A stretch of DNA of 64,000 nucleotides from Deltaproteobacteria bacterium (GCA_027493875.1 JAOSJX010000022.1:1-64000), one strand, 5' to 3'; counted from the first letter of the stretch, positions 40,254-53,218 are shown. The notes: generated by a model from the sequence alone, not told the origin. Translations and numbers: made by a program.

Positions 40254-42009
40254 CGCCCGGCTCCTTCTCCGGCGGTCGACGACGCGGCGGCCGGCCAACG
40301 GATTTCGAAACGCGAGCCGCGGCCCGGCGCGCTGTCGACGCTGATGACGCCGTCGTGCGCGGAGACGATGCCGTGCACCACGGACAGGCCGAGGCCGGTG
40401 CCCTCGTGAACGTCTTTCGTGGTGAAAAACGGCAGAAAGAGTTTCTCCCGCACCTCTTCCTCCATGCCGGCCCCCCGTGTCGGCGACGACGAAGACGACC
40501 CAGGGGCCGTCGCGCCGCGTTTCGAGCGTCAGCGTTCCGCCTTCCGGCATTGCCTGGACGGCGTTGACGCCGAGATTGACCAGCACCTGCGTGAGCTGCC
40601 CCGCGTCCGCGATCACGTCGGGCGGGTTGGCGTCGAAGCGCCGCTCCACCGTCACGCGCGCGGCGGACAGCCGCCCTCGATCAACGCCAGCGCGTCGTCG
40701 ATCGCGGCGTTCAGGTTGGTCGGCGTTTTGCGCGGCGGCAACTGCCGGCTGAAGAGCATGAGCTTCTTCACGATCTCGCGCGCATGCAGGGCGGCCTTCC
40801 GAATACGCTCGACGTCGCGCCGCCCTGGTCCGTGAGCGCGCTTTCCTTGGCCACGAGCCCGGCGAAACCAAGCACCGCGGAAAGCGGTTCGTTGATCTCG
40901 TGGGCGATGCCCGCCGTCAATTTACCGACCGTCGCGAGCCGGTCCGCGTGGAGAAGCTGCTCGTGCAGCCTTTCCTTTTCGCGGCGGGATTCCTCCTCTT
41001 CGAGCGCCAGACCGATCTGCCGCGCGAGGGTGTCGATGAGCGCGCGTTCCTCGGCGAGAAAGGGCCCCTCGTCGCGCTCGGGCCGCGGCTCGGCGTAGAC
41101 GACTTCGACGAATCCGCGGTCCTTCCCGCGCACGGTAAGCGGCGCCCGCATGCGGCTGACGCCGTCACCGAAACCGTCCGGCGCGAAGGTTTCGCCGTCC
41201 ACCACGATCCGGCTCGCGGCGATGTCCGGATAGCGCCACGCCGGCGCGATCATGCCCGCCACGGGCACGAGGACATCCGCCAGCTCGCCCTGCCGCCCAC
41301 TGAACGCCCGCGCGATGTTGTACAGGCAGCCGAGTTCCTTCACGCGCTCGCGCAGCGCCGCGACGGTCCGTTCGTGCGCGAGGCTGCTGGCGACGATGTC
41401 CGCGGCGAGTTCGAGACGATCCACCACGCGCGCGTTCAACCGGCCGGGTTCGCGGTGCGCGACCCAGATCAATCCGAGGATCTGACGCGGCGTCTTCAAA
41501 CGCATCAACGCCATGGAGTTGTACGCCGTGAGGCTCCAATGCTCGTCCTCGCCGTCCTCACTCTGGCGCATCCACGGCCAGTCACCCGTTTCGGCGCCCG
41601 TGTAAAAACTTCCGCGCGCGGTCACGAGGCCGGCGCCGGGCTTGGTTTGCCCCAGAAAGACATCGCGGCAGAGCCGTTCGAAGGGCGGTTTCTCTCCCGC
41701 GATCGGAAGGCGCTGGCCGTCGGCCGCCACCGTGTAGGGCACGGTTTGGTAAAGGAAACGCACCTCGCGGTTCCGCACGGCGCGGCAGCGGTAATAATGA
41801 TTGATTTCGCGGATGCGCAACGCGACCGCATCGCATCCGAGATAGTCGACGAGAAAGCGGGAAAAATTTTCGAGAAAGCGGACGCGCGAGCCGCTGCGGC
41901 TGATGATGTCGAGCGTCCCCTCCAGCAGCGGAGACAGTTGAAAGGGCGGCTCGGCCGAATGGCCGGCCGGGGAAAGGTCTTGAGGATTTCGATCCGCGTG
42001 GTCGCTCAT
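40250..42009 (-). CDS. Sensor histidine kinase with GAF-like domains
   Basis: About 586 residues, soluble. Two GAF-like regions, about 25-190 (DIISRSGSRVRFLENFSRF, WSLTAYNSMALMRLKTPRQI) and 215-345 (LGCLYNIARAFSGRQGELAD, ERALIDTLARQIGLALEEEE), a coiled segment, HisKA with AGIAHEINEPLSAVLGFAGL, and the ATPase with QLTQVLVNLGVNAVQAM, FFTTKDVHEGTGLGLSVVHG. Frame changes near 40815, 40690 and in C6 at 40471-40476 (five needed for DTGAGMEEEVREKLF). GGAGGAAGGGGC precedes ATG 42009. Paired with the sigma-54 regulator through an ATGA overlap. The sensed signal is unknown. Confidence 0.87.
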
Positions 42010-42065
42010 GCCCCTTCCTCCGTCCGGAGGCGTGCGCGCATTCTACGCGGGCGGCGGGAAAACGC

Positions 42066-42100
42066 AAAAAGAAAACGCCCCGGCGTTTCGCGCCGGGGCG
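42066..42100 (-). terminator. Rho-independent terminator
   Basis: CGCCCCGGCG-loop-CGCCGGGGCG, followed on the minus strand by TTTTCTTTTT. It ends the glycosidase-like lipoprotein gene 20 bases after its stop. Confidence 0.9.
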
Positions 42101-42122
42101 CCGTTTCGTCCAGGACGAACCG

Positions 42123-44032
42123 TTACCAGCCGCTGACGCCGAGCGCGGCCAGATCCTCGGGAATCGACAGCGCGTTGATCTCCGTGGAGAGCGCGTGCTG
42201 GTTGTAGTCGATGCGGATGTCGTTGGCGATCAGGCTGCCGCGGATTCCGCCGTCCGCTTTGTCGGGATAAGGCAGGAACCACGAGTTTTGCGGCGACCAC
42301 TGGTTCTCCACGAAAAAGTGGATCGCCTTCAAGGCGGCGACGCCGTATTTTTTTCTGGTTTTCGGTTTCGCCGAAAAATTTGGCGGTCAGGTAATTCTCG
42401 GCGAGCGATTCGCCGCGCGCGGAGGTCGGTGTGGTGCGCGGGGGGCGGGAGTTGTCCGCGCCGCCGACGTAATCGATGCGCCAGCCGGCCCGCTTTTCGT
42501 CGAACTGATGCTTGATGACAGCCTCGGCGTGCGAATAGGCGACCTCCTTATACTCCTTGGCCACCTCGGGATCTTTTTTCCAGCCGCGCCATGCGCGCGA
42601 AGGCCTGGCCGACCCAGCAATAGTTGCCGACTTCGTTGTGGCCGGCATTCAACCAGAGTTCTTTCTGGCCGGGCGCGAGGTCGACGGCCGCGTCCCACCA
42701 TTTCTTGTCGCCGGTCCGTTCGAACAAACGGACGAGCGCGAGCATCGCCTCTCCCGGATAGTAACGCGCCTGCTCTTTCGGCGGATTCTTCTGCAGCGCC
42801 TGCTGGAAGTACGTGTAGAAGAGCCCCTTTTCCGGCATCCGGTAATACAGAATCGACTCGCCGAGCTTATCCCGGTATTCCCCCTCTTTTTCCGTCATAT
42901 GGTCGCCGGGAATAACGGCGTAGGCCATGGCCGTGAGCGCGTTGACGCCCAGATTGGAGCGCCGGCCTTCCTTGACGATCGCGATCTCGGACGCTTCCTC
43001 GGGAATCACAATGTTGTCGACGAGGTAGTCGAGCGCCTTGCGTCCGGCGGTGAGGTACTTTTCGTCCCCGAAGTGGTTGTACGCTTCGAACAGGCCGTAC
43101 ACCGATCCCGCGTGACGCACGATGCTGTACGCGCGCGTTTCGTACACGTTGAGCGCCGGGAAATAGACGTAATGGAATTTGCCGTCGTCGCGCACGGCGC
43201 GGGCCAGATAGTCCGCGTTCGCGACGGCCGCCGCCCGCAGCGATTCCTTGGTCAGCGGCGGCAGAAGATTTTTCGCGCGGAAACTCTCGACCGGCCGGCC
43301 GCGGCGGGCGACGTCGTCGACGAACGTGAACGTCCGGAAAGAATAGAGCTTGCCGTTGCGCCAGCCGTTGGTGTTCTTTTCGCCTTCCCGGCCCAGGTCG
43401 CGCATCTGGCGCTTGACGAGCTTGCGTCCCATGTAGCGGTCGCGCTCGCCGCGCCGGCCCATGCCCCACCCGCGGTAGAGCACTTCTTCGCCCAGTTGGT
43501 AAAACACCTGGCCGTTGTTGTGCGCGAGGATGAAGCCGTCCATCGCGTCCTCGGTTTGCTTGGCGATGTCGCGGAACGCGCGCTCGCCTTTCTCGTCGTC
43601 CCGGTATTTGAGCTCCCGGATGCGCCGCATGAGGCCGATCTTGATGCGCGCGTCGTCGAGTTTGGACTTCATCCGGTCAAAACCGGAATCGGTCCGCGCC
43701 AGCTCCACCGCCTCGGCGAACGCCTTGGAAAACGGCTGCTTGGCGACGGCGGCAAGCACAGGCCGGTTGGGCGGAAGAAACACTTCGACCGTGACGCCGC
43801 CGGCGATGGTATTTTCGAGATCCGCCGTGAACGCCGGCATCGGTTGCCCGGCGAGCGCCGTGCGCGCGGCCTTGAGCAAAAACTCCTGCTGCCCTTTCGT
43901 CAGCTCGACGTTCTCGCTGAACTCCTCGATTTCGTGGCCGGATTGGCCGCCGCTCGGCGGCTTGCACGCCGGAAGGCCCAGGACCACCGCGAAGATAAGC
44001 GCCAGGACCGCTATCGAATGCACGTACTTCAT
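42123..44032 (-). CDS. Lipoprotein with six-hairpin glycosidase-like domain
   Basis: About 636 residues. Leader MKYVHSIAVLALIFAVVLGL ending in PAC, a lipobox. The start at 44032 is set by AGGAG seven bases upstream; the ATG six bases earlier is too close. An N-terminal domain (TKGQQEFLLKAARTALAGQ, GVTVEVFLPPNRPVLAAVAK) faintly recalls AMMECR1-type folds, but this is not secure. The C-terminal half shows paired helices with aromatic motifs (YFPALNVYETRAYSIVRHAG, SVYGLFEAYNHFGDEKYLT, RYYPGEAMLALVRLFERTGD), the pattern of six-hairpin/alpha-alpha barrel glycosidases or epimerases. Frames switch near 42580 and in the T7 run near 42350. It is separated from the DUF2079 gene by 91 bases. Substrate unknown. 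Confidence 0.7.
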
Positions 44033-44123
44033 CGTCATACTCCTGATGCGTCGGTGATTCACGATTGATGTGGGAAGACGCAGGGAACATTCTTAGCAAA
44101 GTTCCCCAAGGATTTACAATGGC

Positions 44124-45771
44124 TCAACGGAAAAAAGGCGCATCGGGGCGGGGAAGATCACGAGGCCACGGCGATCCCGCTTCCGCGATTTCCAACAATT
44201 CATTCATTCGCTCGCGAAAGGGTTCTTCGAGGTCGGCCCGGGGCTCGAATCCCTGCGGCGGATAGCGGCGCGACGAAAGAATGGCAAAGGCGGGATCGAA
44301 CGCGGCGACGCCGTAGTCGCCCGCCTCCACCAAGTGCGCGGCCAGACTCAGCAATTCCGGCGTCCACCGCGCGTAAACGCAGGTACGGCACTCGGCGCGC
44401 GGAAACCAGAGAACGACGAGCGGCACCCCGGCGAAGTCCTTGACCGTGTGCTGGATGCCGAACTCCTGAAACTCCGGCCGAGCCGAAAGATAGAGCAAGA
44501 ACCGCGCGTTCGCCGCGACTTTAATGTCCGGCGGAATCGATCGTACGGCGTCGAGGGCGCGGCGCTCCGCGTCGGTCGGCGTGCGGAAAGCCGGGTCAAG
44601 AACGTTTGAGGCGCGCATCGACGCCATCGGGCGGTTCCCATAATTTTGATAAAGGCCGAACGTACCCGGACCGGCGACTTGGACGGCGGCGACGGCGGGA
44701 AGCAACCAGGCCGCGGCGCCGTGAACGCGTCCACGCTTTTCGGGGGCGATTTTCGTCACCCGTGCCGCGAACTGCGACAGCCGGCGGGCTCCTTCCAACG
44801 ACGCCCAAAAAACGAACGGCAAAATACCGGCGAGAATGTGAACCTGCCGGACGGGCAGCGGGTCTTTGAGCAGAAAGATCAATCCGCCGATCGGCAGCGC
44901 CGCAACCAGGGGAAGCGGGCCGAAAACCGCGAGAAAAGCGAACGGTTTGGCAATGCGGTAAACGAGCGCGAGATGTTCGCGCGAAAACACGAGGCCGAGC
45001 GTCGCGCCCGGATCGGCGATGAGCGCCTTGAAAAATCCCGCCGGAAACTCCGTGGACGCCACGCCGATGAAGCGGTTGTACACGGTCGGGAATTCGGGGA
45101 AGTACGAGGGAATGATCACTTTCACCGCCAGGACGAACCACGCGAGCCCCACCAGAATCGGCGCCGCGATCCAGGATTTCGGTCGCCGCTGAACGAGCGC
45201 GATGACGCCGAATGCGGCGAGAACCGGCCCGTGCGTTTCCTTGCAGGTCAGCGCCGCGACGGCGGCGATCCAGAAGGCGATAGGCCGCCGCTCGGCGAAA
45301 AACAGCGCCGCGAACAGCCACAGCGGCCCGGCCAGCGTTTCCGTATCCATCGCGCCGAGCGTGAGATCGTGGACCGCCGGCCAGCAAAGCCAGGCGGCCG
45401 CCGCGCCGAGACCGGCCCATGGGGACGCAAAAATTTTTTTCGCCGAGTCGGAACGCCGCAAGGGCCGCCGCCGCGACGAAAAACGCGGCGAGCGCATACC
45501 ACGCGTGCGCGTCACGGTGGACGACGTACGCCAGCGACGCCCAGAGAAACGCGGGGCGAAAATGGCGATGGTGGCGGTGCTCACCCATCACCGTGGACAA
45601 GAGCGGCCGCCCGGAGGCCGTGTTGAACATCATCTGATTGTTCACGGCTTCGTCGCGCCAGTCGTAGGAGAACGTTGATTCGAACCGCGCGACGCCGAGC
45701 CACGTAAAGACGACGGCGTACGCCGCCGCCATCAACACGGCGATCGCAACCGGCAGCCGGGAGCGCGGCAT
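44124..45771 (-). CDS. DUF2079-type polytopic membrane protein
   Basis: About 549 residues with many hydrophobic helices (PVAIAVLMAAAYAVVFTW, WYALAAFFVAAAALAAF, LAGPLWLFAALFF, IAAPILVGLAWFVLAVKVII, PFAFLAVFGPLPLVAALPIG) and a large soluble C-terminus. The first loop has YDWRDEAVNNQMMFNTASG and the helix-linked SREHLALVYRIAKPFAFL, as in DUF2079 proteins, which resemble GT-C glycosyltransferases. One frame change in the A7/T7 run near 45430-45438 (six give RLGEKIFASPWAG). It starts three bases after the stop of the BamA/TamA gene, so it is translationally linked to outer-membrane assembly. Enzyme activity is not shown by the sequence alone. Confidence 0.78.
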
Positions 45772-45773
45772 GG

Positions 45774-48672
45774 TCAGAAGGCGTTGCCGACGGTGATGTA
45801 AAACTCGCCGATCGTTTCCTCGGGCTCGCGGTTCAGTTTGATGCCGTAATCCGCGGAGATCGGGCCCACGGGGGTGAGATAACGGAAACCCATGCCCGAG
45901 GTGGCGCGCATTTTATCGATATAAAATTCCTTGAACTGATCGGTCACGTTGCCGCTGTCGAAAAAGAACAGCAGACCGAATCCCGTATCCGCGATCGGCA
46001 TCCGGACTTCCGAGTTCTGGTACGCGAAGAAGTAGCCGCCGACCGGCGTGCGCTCGTCCTCACCTTTCGGGCTGATTTCGTCCTGCCCGAAACCGCGGAT
46101 GGTGGATGACCCGCCGAGGTAGAAGCGGCGGTTGATCGGCAGCGTATCCGTCTCGCGCAGGACCTGCGCGTGCCCCGCTTTCACGTTCCACGCCAGCACG
46201 ACGCCCTTGCTCGCGCGGCGGTCGAAAAGCTTGAAGAACGGGAAATAGTACGAAAACTGGCCGATCGCCTTGAGATAGTTGATTTCCGACAACAGCGGCG
46301 GCGAGCCCCATTCGAGCATGCCCATGTAGACCTTGCCGGTGGTGGGGTCGAACGCGCTGTCGCGCGAATCGCGCGTCACTTGCGGCGAGATCGTGGCGAT
46401 CTGGATTTCGCCCGGGTCCTGATCGGAAACCGCGTCGTCGATATTGAAAAGAAATTCACGCGCGTACGCGTAGGCCAGGCGGCCGGCCCAATATTTGGAC
46501 AGCGAACGCACCACCTCGTTCTGCCGCGTCGCGCGCAGGTTTGTAGAAGAGTTTCGGGAATTCGACTTTCAGCGCGACCGTCGCCGAGAGCGACCGGAGG
46601 TCGTAGCCGATCAGGTTGCGCTGGTCGTCGGCCAGCGTCAGTTCGCCGTCCATCGGCAGGCGCGCCACCCACGGCCACCCGAAGGTGATGGCCACGAGCC
46701 GCTGATCGAACAGGAACGTTTCGTCGCGGAAGTTGACGTCCGTGCGGAACGCGATCGAGCGCCCGTGCCCGGCAAGATTCTTGTGCCCGAGCTCGAACGC
46801 GCCCTGGTAGCCGTTGTACGTGTTGTAGCCGACGCCGGTCTGAATGTAGCCGGCGTTGCGCTCGTCGACGTCGACGATCAGGTCGACGACTTCCTCGTCC
46901 ACGTCCGGATTCACCGGCTCGATTTTCACCGAGTTGAAAAATCCGAGCTTCATGAGCTGCTGCTGCGAGGCGAAGACGTCTTCGTAGTTGAACGGATCGC
47001 CGGACGTGATGAAGAGTTCGCGCGTGATGACGTGCTTTTTCGTCAACTTGTTGCCGTGCACGTACACGTTGCCGAAAAAGTACTGCCGCCCCTCGACGAA
47101 ATCGTAGACGACGTCGACCTTGGTGCCGTCCTCGGAGATCTTGATCTTCTCGCGGATGCGCGCTTTGAGATAGCCGCGTCCGAGATACTTGGCGATCATG
47201 CGCGTCTTGGTCTCGGCGACCAGGAACGGGTTGTACGGCAAGCCGGGGACGAGATCCTGTTCCTCGAGCGTCACCGCGAACTTTTTGTCGGGCAGAACCT
47301 CGTTGCCGTTCAGCGTCACCGAATTGATGATCGCCTGCGGGCCCTCGGACATCACGACGGTGAGAAAGATTTCGCCGGTGCCTTCGTCGATCTCCGCCGA
47401 TTTCTGAATCACTTTGGCTTGGATGTAACCGTTGCGGTTGTAGAACGCGACGGCGTTTTCGAGGTTCTTGTCGAAGTCCTCCGGCAGAAAATACTTGCCC
47501 TGGTCCATCTCGTCTTCGAGATCGCCGTCGCTGTAGCTCGGGTTGTTCTTGAAATCGATGTCTTCGATCTTGTACTTGCGTCCCTTGTCCATCAGGAAGA
47601 GCAGGCGCTTGACGGGCCGCCCGTCCTCGTCCACGCCCCCCTCGAATTCGCCGGTCACCGCCGCGTCCAGGTAACCGCGCAACCGGAAATACTGCTCGAT
47701 CGATTCGGCGTACGGCTCCACGATGTAGCGCGTGAAGCGGCGGTTGTTTTCCACATCCAGGTGCTTATCGAGCTTCCACTTCTTCTGCGCGCAGGTGAAG
47801 CACTCGTCGTCGTAGAGAATCTCGACGCGCGGCCCCACGTCCACGCGCAATTTCAACGTAATCTCCGACTGATCCTCGTTGACGTCCGCGGTTTCCTCGT
47901 CGTCCAGTTCAATATCGGAAACGCGCGCTTCGTAGTGCTGGCGTTTCTTGAGCCAGGTCTTGAGCCGGTTCAGCCCGGTGTCGATCCGTTCGCGTTCGTA
48001 GTCCATGCCCTCTTTCCACTTGAGAACGCGGAGAAGACGGCTTCGCGAATACGGCACGAGATCGCCGTAGAGATCGATCTTCACCACGCGGAAGGTCGGG
48101 CGTTCGTTGACCTCGATGGTGATGTCGGCCTTGTTGTCGAGCTTCAGCTTGGTCAACTCGACGTTGATCTTCACGTCGGCTTTGAGATTGCCCACGTCGC
48201 GGTAAGCGTCGCGGAGCTTTTGCTCCAGCCGCGGCACGTCTTCGACGCGGAAATCGTCGCCCATCTCCATCTTGAGAACGTCCTCGATGATCTCCACGTC
48301 GTTGAGCTTGTAATTGCCTTTGACCGTAACGTCGCGGACCTGATAGCGCGGGAAAACCTCCAGGCGCACGTGGACCTTGCCGCCGTCCAGCGCGCGGGCC
48401 TTGACCACGACGTTTTCGACGTAGCCCAGCAGATAGACGCGTCGGATCGTGGCCCGCACACGCCAGCGTTCGAGCTGCGCGCCTTCTTTGATTTTGTTGA
48501 CGCGGCGGATTTCGTTGTCCGACATCCACGGAGGGATCTTGAATTCGAGGCTCTCCACCTCCTTGCCCCACAGATCCTGCCCGAGGGGTTTCAACGCGCC
48601 CTCGGCCGCGGCGGATTGCGCCCAAAGCGCCGCCGAAGCCAACACCGCGAAGATGAGAAGAACCCTGCGCAT
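45774..48672 (-). CDS. BamA/TamA-family outer-membrane assembly protein
   Basis: About 966 residues. Signal peptide MRRVLLIFAVLASAALWAQSA. Several POTRA-like units make up the first 560 residues (YQVRDVTVKGNYKLNDVEII, RVEDVPRLEQKLRDAYRDVG, GNVYVHGNKLTKKHVITREL, GDPFNYEDVFASQQQLMKLG). The Omp85 barrel follows (NAGYIQTGVGYNTYNGYQGA, RRFYLGGSSTIRGFGQDEI, MGFRYLTPVGPISADYGIKL) and ends in Phe. The RGF motif is in STIRGFGQ. One frame change near 46545 (one A fewer gives FYNLRATRQNEVVRSL). Because TamB lies immediately upstream (ten bases), this is probably the TamA partner rather than general BamA; the POTRA number is higher than in E. coli TamA. Confidence 0.9.
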
Positions 48673-48681
48673 TCGTCCGCC

Positions 48682-51600
48682 TTACTGGAAGTCGATCTTG
48701 ATCCGCAAGCCGGCGCCGAAAGCCCCGGCCGCGTCCACGTCGTCGTACCCGGCCATATTGCTCCACGTGCCGATGCCGGCCACGTAGCGAATGAAATCGT
48801 ATTCGAGTTCCGCGCCCAGCGTTTGATCGACGAGGCCGCGGTACATGGTCAAGTACAGGTCCTTTTCCACCTCGCCCTTCACGCGCACGCGCGCCGTGCC
48901 GGACGACGGAATCCACGCCGACGTCAAAGCCGGTGGCGCCGCCGGTGAGTTTGCCGAGCTGGCTGCCCACGAGTTGCTGCGCCGCCGCGGCCGCGGCCTC
49001 GTCGCCGGAGACGTCCTCGTCGCCCGCGACGAATTCCTCGTAGGACACGCCGGTCGTGATCATGAAGAAAATATCCCGCTCCGTCTTGGGCGGGTCGGAG
49101 GTGAGCGATAGTTTGTAATCGAGCGGGTTGCCCGCGATGCTCACGTAAATCTTGGTGCTTTTCACCTGCGTTTCGGCGTTGATGTCGAAGCTGGGGAAAA
49201 TGCGCTGCTCGTCGTAGAACTGGATCGTGGCGTGCGTGACCTCGTAGGTGCGCGGCGGGATGGTCGCCCAGCCGTCCACCACGTCCACCGACCCCTTGAG
49301 CCCGGGCGTGACGTTGGACCCGACGAGCACAAGGTCGAACCGCGTTTCGATTTCGGCCACGTTCGAGTTGAATCCCACGTCGCCGTCCGCGCGCAGCGCG
49401 ATGTTGAAGAAGACGGACTCCTCTTGTTCCTTGTACGTCTCCTTGCCGGTCGCCTGTTTCTGTTTGCCGAGCTCCGCGAACTGCTTGAACAACGCGACGA
49501 AGTCGATCGTCTGGCTGTAGACGGCTTTGTCCACGACCACTTCGCCCGACACGTCGAGCTTGCCGCGGTTTTCGCCTTCCTTGATGGTCGACACGATCAG
49601 GTCGACTTTTTCGATCGCCAATTCGAGGTAGGGGTCCTTGCCGGTCTTCACGTCCTTCAAGCGGACGTAGACCTTCATGTCCATGATGCCCTTGTCGTCC
49701 TGCGGCAGGTCGATGCTGCCGCCGCCGGTCAGCGTGCCGCCGCCGATGCGCGCGTCGAGCCGGTCGATCTTCACGCGCTTGCCCGCGTACGTCGCCACGA
49801 AGTTCAGGTTTTCCACCGGCGTGGGCACGCCCTGAATCGCGAAGTTCGCCTTTTCCAGCGCGACGCGGGCCTGCGCCGCGTCCACGTTCAGGTCCGTCGG
49901 CAGGCTTGCCGTGACGACAAGCTCGCCTTTTGCTTCGGTGAGCATCGGCGCGAATTCCTGCGCGGCGGCCATATCCACACGGACCGTGACGGCCAGCTCG
50001 CCGCCGCGCTCCTCGATCGTGAGCAACACCGTCTTGCCCGCGAGGCGGAACGATTCCACACCCAACCGGCCGCCCTGATAACGAAGGGCTAATGGGCGCA
50101 CCGCGCCGGACGCGTCCTGGTTCCGCAAAATCAACGCGTTCTTGCGGAAATAAAGTTCCTCGAAACGCAGGTCGGCCCGCACCTGGTCCGGCGCCGCCAG
50201 CGAACCGTCGAGCGCGACGTTGCCGTCGATGCGCCCCTCGACGATGTCCTCGCGTTCCTCGTCCGTGTTTTTGTCCGTGGGCGAGTTTCCGCCGATGCGG
50301 CGTTTTTCTTTTTTCAGCGACGACAGAAACGGCGAATAGTCGAACTTGTCGAAAAGGATTTCACCCGACAGCCGTTTGTCGCCGTCCAGCGCCGCGGTGA
50401 CGTCCAGGCGAATCGCGCCGAGCGGGTCTTTCGGCCCCGTGTCCCCGGCGGCGTCCTCTCCGGCGGTCTGCGTGAAGTCTTCCGGCGCTCCCTCTTCAGG
50501 GACGGTGGCGGGTACCGGTTCCGCGCGGCTATTAAAACGCCGGATATTCCATTCGCCCTCGTTGGCCGAGGGCGGCGCGACGATCGCGATCTTCTCGCGG
50601 TTGTCGAGAAGCGCGCCGGTGACGTGCGCCTTTTGGTCCGCGAGCGCCACGGTGATCACGTTGTCGCCGAGCACCATGTCGCCGAAACGCGCGCCGGTGA
50701 CGGCCAGCCTCACGTCGGCCTTCGGGTCCTTGATCGTGCCCGACGCGTCCATGTCGAGTTTGATATCCGCGATAAGCGGCACCTTCTGTTTGCGCAGGGT
50801 GTCCGAGGACTGTTCGTTGAGGCCCTCCGTCGTCAAATCGAGCGCCACTTCGCCGGTCGCCGGATCGAACGAGCCCGTCGCGTGAATCCGCACTTCTTCC
50901 CACTGATCCTTCGGCAGTTGCGCGATCTTGTCGGCGCGCTGCGTGTAATCCGGCCGCGGCGGCGCGAGCTTCACGATGCTGAGATCCTTCAGAAGCACCT
51001 TCCCGTCCGCGAAGCCGGCATCGAGGTTGACGAATTTCACCTGCTCGCCGTAGGCCGCGATGTCGCCGATCTTCAACTGCGCGCCGCCGGAGAGATTGTC
51101 CGCCGGCCCGTTCACTTTCGCGTCGAGTTGGAGGTCGGCGCGCACGTCGAGATCGGTCATCCCCGCGATTTTCAGGAAGTCGCCGATCGGCGCCTTGGGA
51201 ATCCGCACCTCGGCGTCGATGTCCGGCGTTTTGCCCGCCAGATTGACGTCCGCGTCCGCGGTGAGCAGCGCGGCGTCGTTGCGCACGACCAATTTTTCGA
51301 CGCGCAGTTTCTTGCCGGCCATCGCGATCTTGCCGGTGATCTCGTCCACGCCCATTTCGTCGAACTTGACGTCTTTGACGGCGAGCGTCGCGGCCACGTC
51401 GGGCGACGCCGTGCTCCCTTTCGCCGTTCCCTCCACGCGCACCGACCCGGCCACCTTCTTCCCCGCGACCGGCGAGAACTCCGACAGGTCTTTCGCGTCG
51501 ACCAGATAGCTGAACTGCATCGTGGACTTCGCGAGGCCGAGCGTTCCGTCGGCTTCGATTTTCGTATGCGCGGTGGTGATGCCGGCGTAGTCGAGCTTCA

Positions 51601-52963
51601 CCGCCTCGGGCGTATACATAGCATCCACGTTGACGCCCACCTTCGCGATACGAACGATGTCCTGATAGGCGACGGCTGTGAGCGCGAGATCCGTCTGCGC
51701 CGCGATCTTCATGGGCTTTCGTCGTTGCCGAGACGGCCGTTGGCAGCCACGTTTCCGTTCACGACGCCCGCCGCGCCGATCCCGGTCAGCCCATACCCCT
51801 CCATCGCTTTGCGGATATCGAGCGACGTGAACTGCACGGTCGCATCAAGCGGCATCTCGTCCTTGAGCCCCAGATCCGCGCGCAGGTCGATATCGCCGCC
51901 CGCGAGACGCACGAACAACTGCCGCACCGTGGCCTTGTCCTGCGTGGCGGCGAAAGCGAGGCGGAAGTCGTTGAGGGCCAGCTTGTTCACGGCGCCGTCG
52001 GGCATGGTGATTTCGCCGTCGACCGCATAGTCGGGGAGCGGCGCGTCGGCGTGCGCCTTGAGGGTCATCGTGCCGGCGAGCAGCGGCTCCGGTACGAACA
52101 GCTTGTTGACTTTTTTCGAGGTTGATCCGCGCTTCGAGATCCGCGGCGACGGCGAGTTCGGTCATCACGTCCGTGGCTTTGGCCTGGGCGTCCAGCTCCA
52201 CATCCGGCAGGCGAATTTCAAGCTTGGTAACCTCGCCGCCCCACCGCGCCAGCGAGAAGTCCGCGTCCAGATCGAGGCGCGTCAACGTGTCCGCGAGTTC
52301 CCCGGCGCGGAAGTTGCTTTCTCCCACGCGGAGTTCGGCATGCGTGTCGCCGACGTTGAGGTCGGCGTTGGCGGTGAGATTGATGGCGGGAACGGCGATC
52401 TCGGTTTCGGGGCCCGGCTTTTCGGGATCGCTCTCCATATCCATGAAAAAACCCACGTTCGTCAGACGCAGATCCTTCACGACGATCGGCAATTTGATTT
52501 CCGGCGGCCCTTCGTCCTCTTTCTCCTCTTCTTCAGGTTCTTCCTCGCCCGGCGGGAAGGGAAGATTCGCAAGGCCGTCGGGCCCGAAGTAGAGGTAGTT
52601 GGTCACATTATCGATGTGCAGCCGGTCGACGACGACCTTGCCGGACAGCAGCGGCAGGAACTCGGTGTCGAGTTCCAGCGAACCGAGTTCGGCGAAGCGG
52701 CGCTTGTACTCGCCTTTCGCGGGCGTCAGATAAACGCCCTTCAGCCGGAGGCGAACCGGGAACAGCGACAGCGTAAGCTTTTCGACGCCGAGGTCGGCGC
52801 CGAGGCTCTCCTCCACGCCGGGCAGAACCTTGTCGAGCACGAAGCCGGTGAAGGAGGATGACTGAAGAAGGAAATTGACCGAAACCAAAATGATGACGAC
52901 CAGACCGACAAGACCGCCGACGAGGTAGGCCAGGATCTTCCCAATAAGCTTAACGATCGTCAT
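48682..52963 (-). CDS. tamB: TamB-like inner-membrane/periplasmic protein
   Basis: About 1426 residues. One N-terminal membrane segment (LIGKILAYLVGGLVGLVVII) anchors it, and a very long beta-helical body follows (repeats such as LGVEKLTLSLFPVRLRLKGV, AELRVGESNFRAGELADTL). The C-terminal DUF490 part has GSVDVVDGWATIPPRTYEV, IFPSFDINAETQVKSTKIYV, LDYKLSLTSDPPKTERDIFF and ends GAGLRIKIDFQ. Known TamB bridges the inner and outer membrane and helps lipid transport and autotransporter assembly. An acidic insertion (about residues 138-155, Glu/Asp-rich) is unusual. Frame changes near 52105, 51715 and 48915. It starts the operon TamB, BamA/TamA, DUF2079. Confidence 0.88.
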
Positions 52964-53005
52964 CGGCCTTGCGGGCCTCCTCGCGGGACGCGCGAACGCG
53001 CCGGG

Positions 53006-53218
53006 CTATGAGGGGTCCGGTCTATACGCAACATCGTCCGCGTCCGCGGGCTCCTCGCCCTCGTGGGGCTCCTCCGACGGAATCCGGTAGTCGCCGGACA
53101 GCCAGGACCCAAGATCCAGGAGCCGGCAACGCTTCGAGCAAAACGGGCCGCGGGGCTCGTCGTCCCAACGGGTCGGCGCCCCGCATGCCGGGCAACGTAT
53201 CGTCGGCTGCGGTTCCAT
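53006..53218 (-). CDS. yacG: YacG-type zinc-finger protein
   Basis: 70 residues. Zinc knuckle CPACG, 15 residues, PFCSKRC: the C-x2-C and C-x3-C pairs of YacG/DUF329 proteins, which bind DNA gyrase and inhibit it in E. coli. After the knuckle RLLDLGSWLSGDYRIP is also conserved in that family, and an acidic tail ends YRPDPS. ATG 53218 has GGAGCGCG upstream. The stop lies 42 bases before the TamB start. Intact. Confidence 0.88.
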   Translation of the reverse strand: MEPQPTIRCPACGAPTRWDDEPRGPFCSKRCRLLDLGSWLSGDYRIPSEEPHEGEEPADADDVAYRPDPS

